The position numbers were made by a program, and so were the translations under genes. From contig JAKBAU010000045.1 of assembly GCA_021808875.1 (NCBI GenBank), positions 1-16,209 of the forward strand: 16,209 nucleotides of DNA. The letters are read 5' to 3'. How positions within the stretch are numbered: the first letter of the stretch is position 1; each line of letters opens with the position of its first letter. This document shows, one piece after another, positions 1 to 5,755 of the stretch. The DNA comes from Pseudomonadota bacterium. GTDB lineage: Bacteria; Pseudomonadota; Alphaproteobacteria; Micropepsales; Micropepsaceae. The notes beneath the pieces are model-generated. The model had not been told where the DNA came from and ran no database searches. It worked only from the letters and a program-made list of their open reading frames with translations.

Positions 1-111
1 TCAACATGAACGTCCCTTTCGAAAGGCTGGCGTTGACTGACGCGGTCGGTTCATTTCGGTTCGGCTGCTTTACGCAGGGGAGGCGCCGATTTTGGCCGCA
101 AAATAGAACAA

Positions 112-126
112 GCAATTCCCATGCCG
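112..126 (-). promoter_or_regulatory. candidate sigma-54 promoter reading off the left edge
   Basis: On the minus strand this reads CGGCATGGGAATTGC. The GG and GC dinucleotides have the exact -24/-12 spacing of the sigma-54 consensus TGGCAC-N5-TTGC, with mismatches only at positions 1 and 6. It would drive a gene whose possible start codon (minus-strand ATG at 7-5, preceded by AAAGGGA) sits at the window edge. The inferred leader is about 90 nt. Too little of that gene is inside the window to call it. Confidence 0.45.
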
Positions 127-177
127 ATCTAAATAAGCTCGTAAAATCAATGAATAAGATATTTTAGACAAGCGAGA

Positions 178-194
178 TGTAAAATATACTGACA
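178..194. promoter_or_regulatory. candidate activator site upstream of the left-edge sigma-54 promoter
   Basis: TGTAAAATATACTGACA is an interrupted TGT...ACA dyad lying 51 bp upstream of the 112-126 promoter. The element at 1380-1396 matches it as TGTAAARTWTWCTGACW, in the same orientation relative to its own sigma-54 promoter. Enhancer-binding activators of sigma-54 bind at such distances. That this is one is an inference from the shared architecture. Confidence 0.4.
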
Positions 195-320
195 CTACTT
201 TTGGTCGAGTCATTCATGAAAAATATCTTTGGTTGTATAAATTGGGCGAATAGCCGCAATGCCAGAACCCGTATCATGGAATTTCGTCGAAAGTCCCCTA
301 GAATGCATTAGCAATCCAGG

Positions 321-345
321 ATCTGATAAGGGAACATTATCAGAT
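321..345. repeat. 9-bp perfect inverted repeat
   Basis: ATCTGATAA and TTATCAGAT are separated by GGGAACA. The dyad lies in the roughly 515-bp stretch (8-522) between the PEP-CTERM gene and the window edge. Apart from this repeat, the regulatory elements at 112-194 and the hairpin at 491-513, I see no gene in that stretch. It could be an operator or a weak hairpin; there is no T-tract on either side. Confidence 0.4.
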
Positions 346-490
346 ATAGACTGCGGCTGAGTTGGCCATCCGTCTTGGCGGCGCTCGAAAAGGGGCAGCG
401 ACTTCAATTGCGGCGCAGCCAAGGTAGTGTTGTCACGACGTGACGCGAAGCGCGGGGCATGTTGTGATGTGTTCCTGCAGCCGGCGACGA

Positions 491-513
491 CCGGGCGCCG
501 TTCTGACGCCCGG
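491..513. terminator. GC-rich hairpin after the PEP-CTERM gene
   Basis: CCGGGCG and CGCCCGG form a 7-bp stem with a 9-nt loop, starting 10 nt beyond the PEP-CTERM stop codon. A short CTTTT run follows on the plus strand, not on the minus strand. It is therefore not a textbook intrinsic terminator for the minus-strand gene, but it is the only hairpin in the right place. Confidence 0.35.
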
Positions 514-522
514 CTTTTGTGG

Positions 523-1218
523 TCAGGCGCGGCGACGCTTGCGCCGTATGATCGCGGCGAGGCCGAGCAGACCGGTGCCCATCAGTGCCAGCGAACCGGG
601 TTCGGGGACCTGCATGGTAATGGTGGCGTTGTCCGACCCCTTGCCGTCCGCGACAATCTTGAACATTTCGGTGATCGAGTATGGGTTGGTCGAACTGAGA
701 TTGACCGCCACAGGCGAGGAATTCTGGATTCCGGAACTGAGCCCCAGGAAGGTCGCCGTACCCAACTGGGTGGCCATTCCGTTCAGCGCATTGCTCGCAT
801 CGTAGTACGTGGTCTCCGTTACGCTCGACAGCGCGCCCGAGGGCTGGTTCAGCGTGAACCCGCTCAGGAAGGACTGGATGCCGGTCGGCGACGTGATTCC
901 GGTTTCCGACGCATAGACATACAGCGTGCCGCCCGCAGACGTGGAGGTATTGATGCTGTTGGTGCTGAAGTTGTCCGCTGGCAGGAGATCGCCGCTACTA
1001 CCGATCTTGTTGATGGTAAACGTACCGAAAGAGCCATTGTAATAGGGGCCGCCCGGGGCCGGAGACTGCGTGACATAATTCGCGTAGCCGGCCTCCTGCA
1101 GGGTGATGGTGATCACAGGCGTCGCATGGGCGACCGGCGTTCCGACCAGAGCAATGGCGCCGCATACCGCTGCGCCGAGCAATGCCGATTTCATTGATTT
1201 ACGTTTCATCGTCCTCAT
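523..1218 (-). CDS. PEP-CTERM sorting-domain surface/secreted protein
   Basis: This encodes a 231-residue exported protein of unknown specific role. An N-terminal signal peptide (positive MKRKSMK, a hydrophobic stretch, then a likely cut after AHA near residue 32) leads into a Ser/Thr/Gly/Asn-rich body typical of extracellular matrix proteins. The last 28 residues form a complete PEP-CTERM signal: VPEPGS at about 204-209, a hydrophobic helix, then RRKRRR. In this family an exosortase recognises the tail, and the proteins usually accompany exopolysaccharide or biofloc formation; no exosortase lies in the window. An alternative start at 1209 is preceded by GAGGACG and is equally plausible. A sigma-54 promoter at 1303-1317 and a possible activator site at 1380-1396 lie upstream, suggesting PrsK/PrsR-type control. 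The family call rests on the tail alone. Confidence 0.9.
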   Translation of the reverse strand: MRTMKRKSMKSALLGAAVCGAIALVGTPVAHATPVITITLQEAGYANYVTQSPAPGGPYYNGSFGTFTINKIGSSGDLLPADNFSTNSINTSTSAGGTLYVYASETGITSPTGIQSFLSGFTLNQPSGALSSVTETTYYDASNALNGMATQLGTATFLGLSSGIQNSSPVAVNLSSTNPYSITEMFKIVADGKGSDNATITMQVPEPGSLALMGTGLLGLAAIIRRKRRRA

Positions 1219-1302
1219 TTCCTAATCGCCTTGGGCCACGAAGGTTGCTGCCGTTTGCCGTAAAATTTAATGATGTGCCGTTTTACCGCTGAAATTTTGA
1301 AA

Positions 1303-1317
1303 GCAAAAACAGTGCCA
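1303..1317 (-). promoter_or_regulatory. sigma-54 (-24/-12) promoter of the PEP-CTERM gene
   Basis: On the minus strand this reads TGGCACTGTTTTTGC, a full match to TGGCAC-N5-TTGC. Transcription would start near 1291 and leave a leader of about 75-80 nt before the PEP-CTERM start. RpoN dependence through the PrsK/PrsR two-component system is known for PEP-CTERM genes in other bacteria, so the pairing makes biological sense. Confidence 0.8.
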
Positions 1318-1379
1318 TTTTTATTAACTTTTGTTTTTCAACCTCTTATCATGGCGATTCCGGTATGAAATGAGAGACG

Positions 1380-1396
1380 TGTAAAGTTTTCTGACT
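1380..1396. promoter_or_regulatory. candidate activator site for the PEP-CTERM promoter
   Basis: TGTAAAGTTTTCTGACT lies 62 bp upstream of the sigma-54 promoter and shares the pattern TGTAAARTWTWCTGACW with 178-194. The two motif-to-promoter distances (62 and 51 bp) differ by 11 bp, about one helical turn, as expected for a protein that must sit on the same face of the DNA. The identity of the protein (PrsR-like) is inferred. Confidence 0.45.
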
Positions 1397-1664
1397 CGTT
1401 ACCCCGAGGGCGGACGATCGGAGCAGGAGCCGGACGCTACGGGCAAGGAGATGGGGGGAAGCACGCAACGAGACGAGCGCCGGCGGTGGGTGCCGAAAGG
1501 TCCCATTCAGTCGCACGGCCGGATCGGACATCTAATGCGCATGGAACTGGATCGCGCAGCAAGATCCACGTACAGCCGCCCAGGCAGCCTGATCAACGGA
1601 CCCAGGGGATGCTGAAACACCGCCCCCCAATCACGCCAAGGTCTTCGCCGTATGGATACAATTG
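1397..1664. other. gap without a recognisable gene
   Basis: About 270 bp between the regulatory region of the PEP-CTERM gene and a small membrane ORF. Reading frames here are short, lack ribosome sites and resemble no family I know. I see no repeat or RNA gene. Confidence 0.5.
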
Positions 1665-1826
1665 ATGCAAATTGATGTCGGAGTTATTTCGCGCCTGAGT
1701 GCCGCGGCAAGATACATACGCCACGAGGATGCTGAACGGCTCGCCTGGCCGAAGGCGGCGCTGTTGATTTTTCTTGTCTCGATCGCGGCCTGGGCCTTTA
1801 TTCTGGCGTTGTTCATCTGGCTTTGA
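1665..1826 (+). CDS. candidate small single-helix membrane protein (53 aa)
   Basis: Starts MQIDVGVISRLSAAARYIR and ends with a clean hydrophobic helix (about residues 31-53, AALLIFLVSIAAWAFILALF then IWL) right at the stop. The segment before the helix is rich in Arg and Lys, which predicts an N-in, C-tail-anchored topology. The frame is open back to a stop at 1590, with this ATG the first in it; TTG at 1662 is an alternative start. The ribosome site is weak. I do not recognise the family. The uninterrupted helix after a positive region is the main reason for calling it a gene. Its position beside a PEP-CTERM gene is suggestive only. Confidence 0.42.
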   Translation: MQIDVGVISRLSAAARYIRHEDAERLAWPKAALLIFLVSIAAWAFILALFIWL

Positions 1827-1999
1827 AATCGCCGGCGCGCATGGCACGAGGAAGCTACAGCTAGTCAACCGTCATTCGCACCGCATCAAACCGTCTCTCG
1901 GCCCGACGCCCCTTGCCCTACAAACGTGTGTATCACAACCAGCCTGATGAATTCGAGCGCGGCCCGCATCATCGGCGCTGGGATTCTACCTATTCCTCG

Positions 2000-2164
2000 C
2001 TACTGGGCACGGTGATGGCCGTGAAGATAGAAGGCTATGTCCATGACAGCGATGGCACTGATCATCACAACAGCAAAAGACGCAATCGGATGATCATAGA
2101 GAATGACGCTTTTCGCGCTGATGCAATCCACGACACGAATGAAGCGTTGCCGCAGCGACACCAT
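2000..2164 (-). CDS. candidate small single-helix membrane protein (54 aa)
   Basis: Begins MVSLRQRFIRVVDC at an ATG preceded by AAGAAGG with a 9-nt spacing. It has one hydrophobic segment (about residues 31-48, PIASFAVVMISAIAVMDIAF) and ends YLHGHHRAQ. A TAATAT box lies a short way upstream, without a clear -35. No family is recognised. The competing plus-strand frame over the same bases begins with TTG, has no ribosome site and is low in hydrophobic order, so I prefer this one. It could still be chance. Confidence 0.33.
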   Translation of the reverse strand: MVSLRQRFIRVVDCISAKSVILYDHPIASFAVVMISAIAVMDIAFYLHGHHRAQ

Positions 2165-2290
2165 CCCAAAGACCCTTCTTGTCAAATATATTACCGTTCT
2201 TTCATTTTAGATCTTATCGATGTCCAGGCTCGCGGAATAGTTGAAATTCCGCATGGCTGATTTTTGCGATCTTCCGTCTGCGCAATCTTA

Positions 2291-2397
2291 ATCAGCCAGG
2301 ATCCTCGGCTCGGCGAGGCAGAGGCGATCGTGCTGGCGGTCTCGGGCTCGGCCGCGCGCTTGCCGCCTCGGTGGTCGCGGAAGGGGTGGAAACTCCT
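2291..2397 (+). pseudogene. frameshifted remnant of an EAL-domain protein
   Basis: One frame reads DPRLGEAEAIVLAV (about 2300-2341). The next frame continues GLGRALAASVVAEGVETP to 2397. Joined, they match the late part of EAL cyclic-di-GMP phosphodiesterase domains, in which an acidic-led helix and RAL precede the signature AEGVET. A one- or two-base indel near 2338-2345 splits them. A stop lies just upstream, and the sequence after ETP does not resemble the rest of the domain. Only some 35-40 codons of a gene that would normally have several hundred survive. It is non-functional and looks like debris at the edge of the plasmid-type block. Confidence 0.55.
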
Positions 2398-2485
2398 TCA
2401 ACTCCCGATCGTGCTGCCCGCCGGGGATCTGAGCCTCAGCGGGTTCACGCCTCGTGGCACCAGCGCGATCGCGCTTACCCCTGCC

Positions 2486-2812
2486 CTACTCGAACAGCGT
2501 GGCTGCCGTGGCTAGTACGTCATCCAGGATCGCCGCCGGCAGCGTGTCCACCTTGCGAGCATTGCGGGCGCTCAGATCGAGCGCGCGCGGTTGATCGCAC
2601 CGCACGACGCCTGTTGTTTTGATGCCGCTGATTGGAACCGCGAAACCGACACGCCTGGCGAAATCGCCGCCGTTGGTTATCGGCAGGATGACCGGGCATT
2701 GTGTCAGGCGGTTGAAGGCATCCGGGGACACGACCAGCACCGGCCGATGGCCGCGCTGCTCGTGTCCTGCTGTCGGCTCAAGATCGACCAGATAGATATC
2801 GCCGCGATTCAT
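2486..2812 (-). CDS. mazF: MazF/PemK-family toxin (endoribonuclease)
   Basis: A 108-residue protein of normal family length. It opens with the MNRGDIYLVDLEPTAGHEQR motif, continues HRPVLVVSP, and contains VVRCDQPRALD near residue 70, all hallmarks of MazF/ChpB/PemK toxins, which cleave RNA and stop growth until neutralised. The ATG at 2812 shares its A with the antitoxin stop (TGATG), so translation is coupled. An in-frame start 39 nt earlier lies inside the antitoxin gene and would add non-family residues, so I reject it. With the antitoxin it forms an addiction module beside the plasmid partition genes. Confidence 0.9.
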   Translation of the reverse strand: MNRGDIYLVDLEPTAGHEQRGHRPVLVVSPDAFNRLTQCPVILPITNGGDFARRVGFAVPISGIKTTGVVRCDQPRALDLSARNARKVDTLPAAILDDVLATAATLFE

Positions 2813-3075
2813 CAAATCAGTTCTTTTCCAACTGCCGGGGCGTCGATCCATTCGCGTTCTTCCGGCGGCAGCGGATAGACGCCGGCTGCTTCGGCCTCGG
2901 CGAGCAGATCGGCCATCGTGTAGCGCGGCCGGGCTTGCGGCTCGACGACCAGGCGGCCGTTATCGACAGCCAGGCCGACCCTGGTACCCGGTGCCAGGTG
3001 CAGGACATCGAGCAGTGCGGGTGGCACGGCTAGCATGATAGACCCGCCGACCTTGCGCAAGTTTGTGGTGTGCAT
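2812..3075 (-). CDS. mazE: MazE/AbrB-type antitoxin
   Basis: An 87-residue protein. The N-terminal half (TTNLRKVGGSIMLAVPPALL, then a Gly-x-Arg-Val turn and a LVVEP strand, about residues 3-48) is a SpoVT/AbrB swapped-hairpin DNA-binding domain. The C-terminal half (YTMADLLAEAEAAG onward) is the acidic tail that in this family wraps the toxin. The start is fixed by AAAAGGAG 6 nt upstream. It is expected to neutralise the MazF product and, with it, to repress the operon through the palindrome at 3091-3108. It diverges from parA across a 229-bp gap. Confidence 0.9.
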   Translation of the reverse strand: MHTTNLRKVGGSIMLAVPPALLDVLHLAPGTRVGLAVDNGRLVVEPQARPRYTMADLLAEAEAAGVYPLPPEEREWIDAPAVGKELI

Positions 3076-3090
3076 AGGAATCTCCTTTTA

Positions 3091-3108
3091 ATTATATCAA
3101 AATATAAT
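3091..3108. promoter_or_regulatory. palindromic operator/promoter of the mazEF pair
   Basis: ATTATAT and ATATAAT form a perfect 7+4+7 bp dyad just upstream of the antitoxin ribosome site. Both arms contain a -10-like TATAAT or TATATT on the minus strand. AbrB-fold antitoxins autoregulate at such AT-rich palindromes, so the protein would cover the -10 box. The -35 box is unclear. Confidence 0.55.
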
Positions 3109-3127
3109 ATTTGCGACCGCCCTTGCA

Positions 3128-3231
3128 AGCCAAATCCTGCTTGGCTGTCCACAAATCCATAGGGCGTCCTTGGGGTGCTTCCATCCATCCCCAGGGCGGC
3201 CTGGGGAGATTGTAGGCAGGCAGTGCCTGCC
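3128..3231. repeat. three consecutive inverted repeats upstream of parA
   Basis: Three dyads follow one another in about 100 bp. AGCCAA-N7-TTGGCT spans 3128-3146. CCCCAGG-N4-CCTGGGG spans 3189-3206. GGCAGGCA-G-TGCCTGCC spans 3215-3231. None has a T-tract. They lie between the divergent mazE and parA genes, where a plasmid centromere (parS) or operators for the partition proteins could sit. Their different sequences argue against a simple iterated centromere. Confidence 0.4.
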
Positions 3232-3244
3232 CTTACGTTTAGTA

Positions 3245-3273
3245 TTGTTTTAATATTCAAATAGAACTAATAT
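3245..3273 (+). promoter_or_regulatory. probable sigma-70 promoter of the parA operon
   Basis: TTGTTT, a 17-bp spacer and TAATAT in an AT-rich stretch, ending about 30 bp before the parA start. The -35 matches the consensus at only three of six positions and the -10 at four. It is the best candidate for the parA-RHH-rep transcript. Confidence 0.4.
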
Positions 3274-3304
3274 GTAATGCACATAACTACCAAAGGCAGC
3301 ACAT

Positions 3305-3964
3305 ATGATTTTAACCGTAGGCAATACCAAGGGGGGCGTCGGCAAGACCACGTTGGCCGTACAGCTCGCCATCTCCCGCGCGATGGCCGGGCGTGACGTG
3401 TGGCTGATCGACGGCGACCGCCAGGGAACGGCAGCGGCGGCCATTGCCGCCCGCTCCGAAGCCGGCAGAAAGCCGGGCATCGCGTGCGCGCAGTATGCAG
3501 ACGGCAAGGAGTTGCGCGGCCAGGTGCAGCAGCAGCGCGATAAATGGCAGGACATCATCATTGATGCCGGCGGCCGTGACTCGACGGCCTTGCGTGCGGC
3601 ACTGATTCTGTCCGATGTGCTGCTGGTGCCCTTTGCTCCTCGCTCCTACGACGTGTGGGCACTGGATGACATGGCCTCACTGGTTGACGAAGCGAACAGC
3701 GTTCGCGATGGCTTGCGATGTTTTGCCGTGATGAACCAGGCCGATCCTGGCGAGCACTCGGCCGACAACGCCGAGGCAGCGGCAGCCGTCGCAGAGGTTC
3801 CGCAGTTCGCCTACCTGCCGGTGCCGATCCGGCGCCGCAAGGCTTTCAGTAATGCCGGCGGTGCTGGCCTGGCCGTGGCTGAGCTGGCCCCGCGCGACCT
3901 CAAAGCCTGCGCCGAACTAGAAACATTGATTTCATCGCTTTTTAATATCCATACGAACTCCTAA
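3305..3964 (+). CDS. parA: ParA-type plasmid partition ATPase
   Basis: A 219-residue Walker-type ATPase that would position plasmid copies on the nucleoid. The deviant Walker A box KGGVGKTT (residues 9-16, signature Lys9 and Lys14) comes at the very N-terminus. The VWLIDGDRQG segment (Asp36, Asp38) and Walker B DIIIDAGGRD (Asp87) follow in family order. The lack of an N-terminal DNA-binding domain and the short length fit the small class Ib ParA proteins, which work with a tiny ribbon-helix-helix partner. That partner follows after 14 nt. AAAGG 8 nt before the ATG supports the start. First gene of a probable parA-RHH-rep operon. Confidence 0.92.
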   Translation: MILTVGNTKGGVGKTTLAVQLAISRAMAGRDVWLIDGDRQGTAAAAIAARSEAGRKPGIACAQYADGKELRGQVQQQRDKWQDIIIDAGGRDSTALRAALILSDVLLVPFAPRSYDVWALDDMASLVDEANSVRDGLRCFAVMNQADPGEHSADNAEAAAAVAEVPQFAYLPVPIRRRKAFSNAGGAGLAVAELAPRDLKACAELETLISSLFNIHTNS

Positions 3965-3978
3965 AAGGAGCCTATAGC

Positions 3979-4254
3979 ATGGTAATCCAACGTAAGCCCA
4001 AGACGACGCCAGCCGCGCAAGCGGCGGCCGTGGATGCTTTTGTATCCGGTGCCCCGGACGCCGCCCACGCGGCGCCGGCCGCCGGCGCCTACAACAAGGG
4101 CGTGGCGAAAGGGAACAAGCGGCAGATCAGCCTTACCATCGCCCCCGATTTGCTGCGCCGCGTGGACGAGATCGCCAAGCGCACCGGACAGGGCAGGGCA
4201 GGCATCATCAACATGGCCATTTATCGCGCCATAGAAGGAGATGTTTTCAAATGA
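3979..4254 (+). CDS. ribbon-helix-helix partition partner of ParA
   Basis: A 91-residue protein. The first 45 residues are Ala/Pro-rich and disordered-looking. Residues 48-88 (KRQISLTIAPDLLRRVDEIA, a turn GQGRAGI, then INMAIYRAIE) form a ribbon-helix-helix fold of the CopG/ParG type. In class Ib systems this second protein binds the centromere, stimulates ParA and represses the operon, and its mobile N-terminal tail often carries the ATPase-stimulating Arg. AAAAGGAG 8 nt before the ATG fixes the start. The stop overlaps a tiny leader frame, and rep begins 49 nt later. I leave the gene symbol empty because parB and parG are both used for such genes. Confidence 0.82.
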   Translation: MVIQRKPKTTPAAQAAAVDAFVSGAPDAAHAAPAAGAYNKGVAKGNKRQISLTIAPDLLRRVDEIAKRTGQGRAGIINMAIYRAIEGDVFK

Positions 4255-4283
4255 AAAAGAATATGAAAAGAATATTCATATAG
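4251..4283 (+). promoter_or_regulatory. possible leader peptide and hairpin before rep
   Basis: An ATG overlapping the stop of the partition partner (ATGA) opens an 11-codon frame encoding MKKNMKRIFI then a stop. AAGGAG lies 10 nt upstream. Inside it, ATATGAA-N7-TTCATAT (4261-4281) is a perfect dyad. The frame ends 20 nt before the rep ATG, so ribosomes could be delivered to rep, or Rep could bind the dyad. Replication genes of some plasmids use such leaders; the role here is inferred. Confidence 0.3.
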
Positions 4284-4303
4284 TCGGCCAAGTTGGAGGA
4301 TGT

Positions 4304-5482
4304 ATGGTAGAAAAGGGCAAGGGCACGAGACTGATGAAAGGCGGCATTGGCAAACGCGCGACACCACGTCCCCGGACCTACCTGACCATTGGCTACGACG
4401 ACAAGGATTGGGCCAAGCGGCATGGCGCACAATGGGATAAGGAGCGCAAGCGTTGGTATGTCCTAGGCGAAGTGTCCGAAATGCTGCTGCCCTACATAGA
4501 CTCCTTGATGGGTGGTCAGTCTCTCAAGGAAGTTCCTGAGGAAGAACGCCAGGAGGCGAGAGCGAGAGCCACTGCGGCACGAGCCAAACCGCTGTTGCGA
4601 ACTCCCCCGCCTGACGATGCGCAGGCTGATTTTTTCGTGCCGGGCGTGTGGGACGTGGCAGCCAAGGACAATCGCGGCATCATGGACGTGGCCGTGTTCC
4701 GGCTATCGAAAAAGTATCCGCGCGCCAACTCGGTGATGACACACAACCTGCCGGATGGCGGTCATGTGCGTGTGGCCAGCGGACCTGATGGTATGGCTTC
4801 CATATGGGATTACGACATCGTGCTGATGGGTGTTTCTCACCTCACGGAAGCCATGAACCGCTATCGTGCTGGTCTGGGCGAAAAGCCAGGCCGTTCGTTC
4901 CGGCCACACGTCTCGGAAATCCTAAAATTTTGCCGTCAGTCAGATGGAGGGCGGCAATACGAAGCGGTGGAAGCCGCCTTACGGCGGCTCAAGCAAACCA
5001 CCGTGGAGATTGTGCGTCGGCAGCGGGGTAAGGATGGACGCCCGCTCCGGGTGACCGAAGGTGCTGGCCTCATCAACGATTACAAGGCCGTGTCGCATGA
5101 GGATTCCGGCCGCGTCACGTCCGTGGAGATAGAGCTGCCGAAATGGCTCTATGCCGCTGTCGTCGAGGCTGAACATCCCGAAGTGCTGACGATGCACCCC
5201 AACTACTTCCTGATGACGCCTGGTCTCGGCCGCTTTGTCTATCGCCTGGCCCGTGTGGCTGCCGGTAAGGGTGAGGCCCGGTGGTCCTTCCGATTGATCC
5301 ATGAACGCAGCGGGAGCCCAGATGCTTTCAAGAAATCCAGTGCTGCAATACGCGAACTCATCAAGGCCAACGAACTGCCCGAATACGATCTTGCGGAGGA
5401 ACCAGGCCAAGATGGCCCCATTCTTGTTATGCGCTTCCGAGGCAGTTTCCCAACGCCCTCCACCGAGAAAGCTGGTCCTTAA
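4304..5482 (+). CDS. repA: plasmid replication initiator (DUF5710 + RPA-type Rep)
   Basis: A 392-residue protein. Residues about 24-62 (RTYLTIGYDDKDWAKRHGAQ, then WDKERKRWYV) match the small DUF5710 domain, with its K..GA.WD...K.WY pattern. From about residue 109 (FFVPGVWDVAAKDNRGIMDV, later SIWDYDIVLMGVSHL and IRELI) it resembles the replication initiator protein A family (RPA), which opens the origin and recruits the host replisome. I chose the ATG at 4304 because GGAGGA precedes it. The in-frame ATG at 4241 abuts its Shine-Dalgarno sequence with no spacing and lies inside the upstream gene. The stop codon lies within an inverted iteron, and the iteron array starts about 90 bp downstream, tying this protein to that origin. 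Confidence 0.85.
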   Translation: MVEKGKGTRLMKGGIGKRATPRPRTYLTIGYDDKDWAKRHGAQWDKERKRWYVLGEVSEMLLPYIDSLMGGQSLKEVPEEERQEARARATAARAKPLLRTPPPDDAQADFFVPGVWDVAAKDNRGIMDVAVFRLSKKYPRANSVMTHNLPDGGHVRVASGPDGMASIWDYDIVLMGVSHLTEAMNRYRAGLGEKPGRSFRPHVSEILKFCRQSDGGRQYEAVEAALRRLKQTTVEIVRRQRGKDGRPLRVTEGAGLINDYKAVSHEDSGRVTSVEIELPKWLYAAVVEAEHPEVLTMHPNYFLMTPGLGRFVYRLARVAAGKGEARWSFRLIHERSGSPDAFKKSSAAIRELIKANELPEYDLAEEPGQDGPILVMRFRGSFPTPSTEKAGP

Positions 5483-5489
5483 AAGACGG
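5474..5489 (-). repeat. inverted iteron over the rep stop codon
   Basis: GGTCCTTAAAAGACGG is the exact reverse complement of iterons 1 and 4 of the array at 5569-5648. It contains the TAA stop of rep. A Rep molecule bound here would face the main array across 79 bp, so DNA looping is possible. Confidence 0.75.
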
Positions 5490-5558
5490 ACTTCGGGCTG
5501 AGCTGGCAGGCGAGTCGGGCGCATACATAGGCTGCATGCGCTGTAGGTGCCTCAGACC

Positions 5559-5755
5559 TGTGGATACGCCGTCTTTTAAGGACCTGCGGCCGTCCATTAA
5601 GGACCAAAGCCCCGTCCATTAAGGACCAAAGTCCGTCTTTTAAGGACCGAACGCTTTCGTAATGCATTGATTTACAAATCAAAATCGCCATTTTTTCAGG
5701 CTAAAACCCTTAAAACTAATATATAAAACCCTTAAAACGTCCCGAGTGTGGATAA
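5559..5755 (+). other. oriV: origin of replication (oriV): iterons, DnaA boxes, AT-rich repeat
   Basis: Four 16-bp direct iterons, CCGTCTTTTAAGGACC or CCGTCCATTAAGGACC, start at 5569, 5590, 5612 and 5633, so they repeat every 21-22 bp (two helical turns). The inner pair are identical to each other, and so are the outer pair. A DnaA-box near match TGTGGATAC (5559-5567) precedes them, and a perfect DnaA box TGTGGATAA (5747-5755) ends the region. Between them lies an AT-rich stretch with TAAAACCCTTAAAAC repeated at 5702-5716 and 5724-5738, again 22 bp apart. This is a plausible unwinding element. The layout is that of an iteron-controlled plasmid next to its initiator gene. Confidence 0.87.

Noticed and set aside
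1..168. Plus-strand frame opening MNVPFERLALTDAVGSFRF at the left edge
   Set aside because: It has no family likeness and runs through the candidate sigma-54 promoter. A minus-strand gene starting near position 7 is at least as likely, but only a few bases of it are present.
427..1197. 256-codon plus-strand frame over the PEP-CTERM gene
   Set aside because: It is the shadow of the minus-strand gene, which has a signal peptide, a PEP-CTERM tail and a sigma-54 promoter. The plus frame has none of these and an Arg/Gly-rich composition typical of a shadow.
1913..2260. 115-codon plus-strand frame starting with TTG
   Set aside because: No ribosome site, rare start codon, low-complexity charged sequence and no family likeness.
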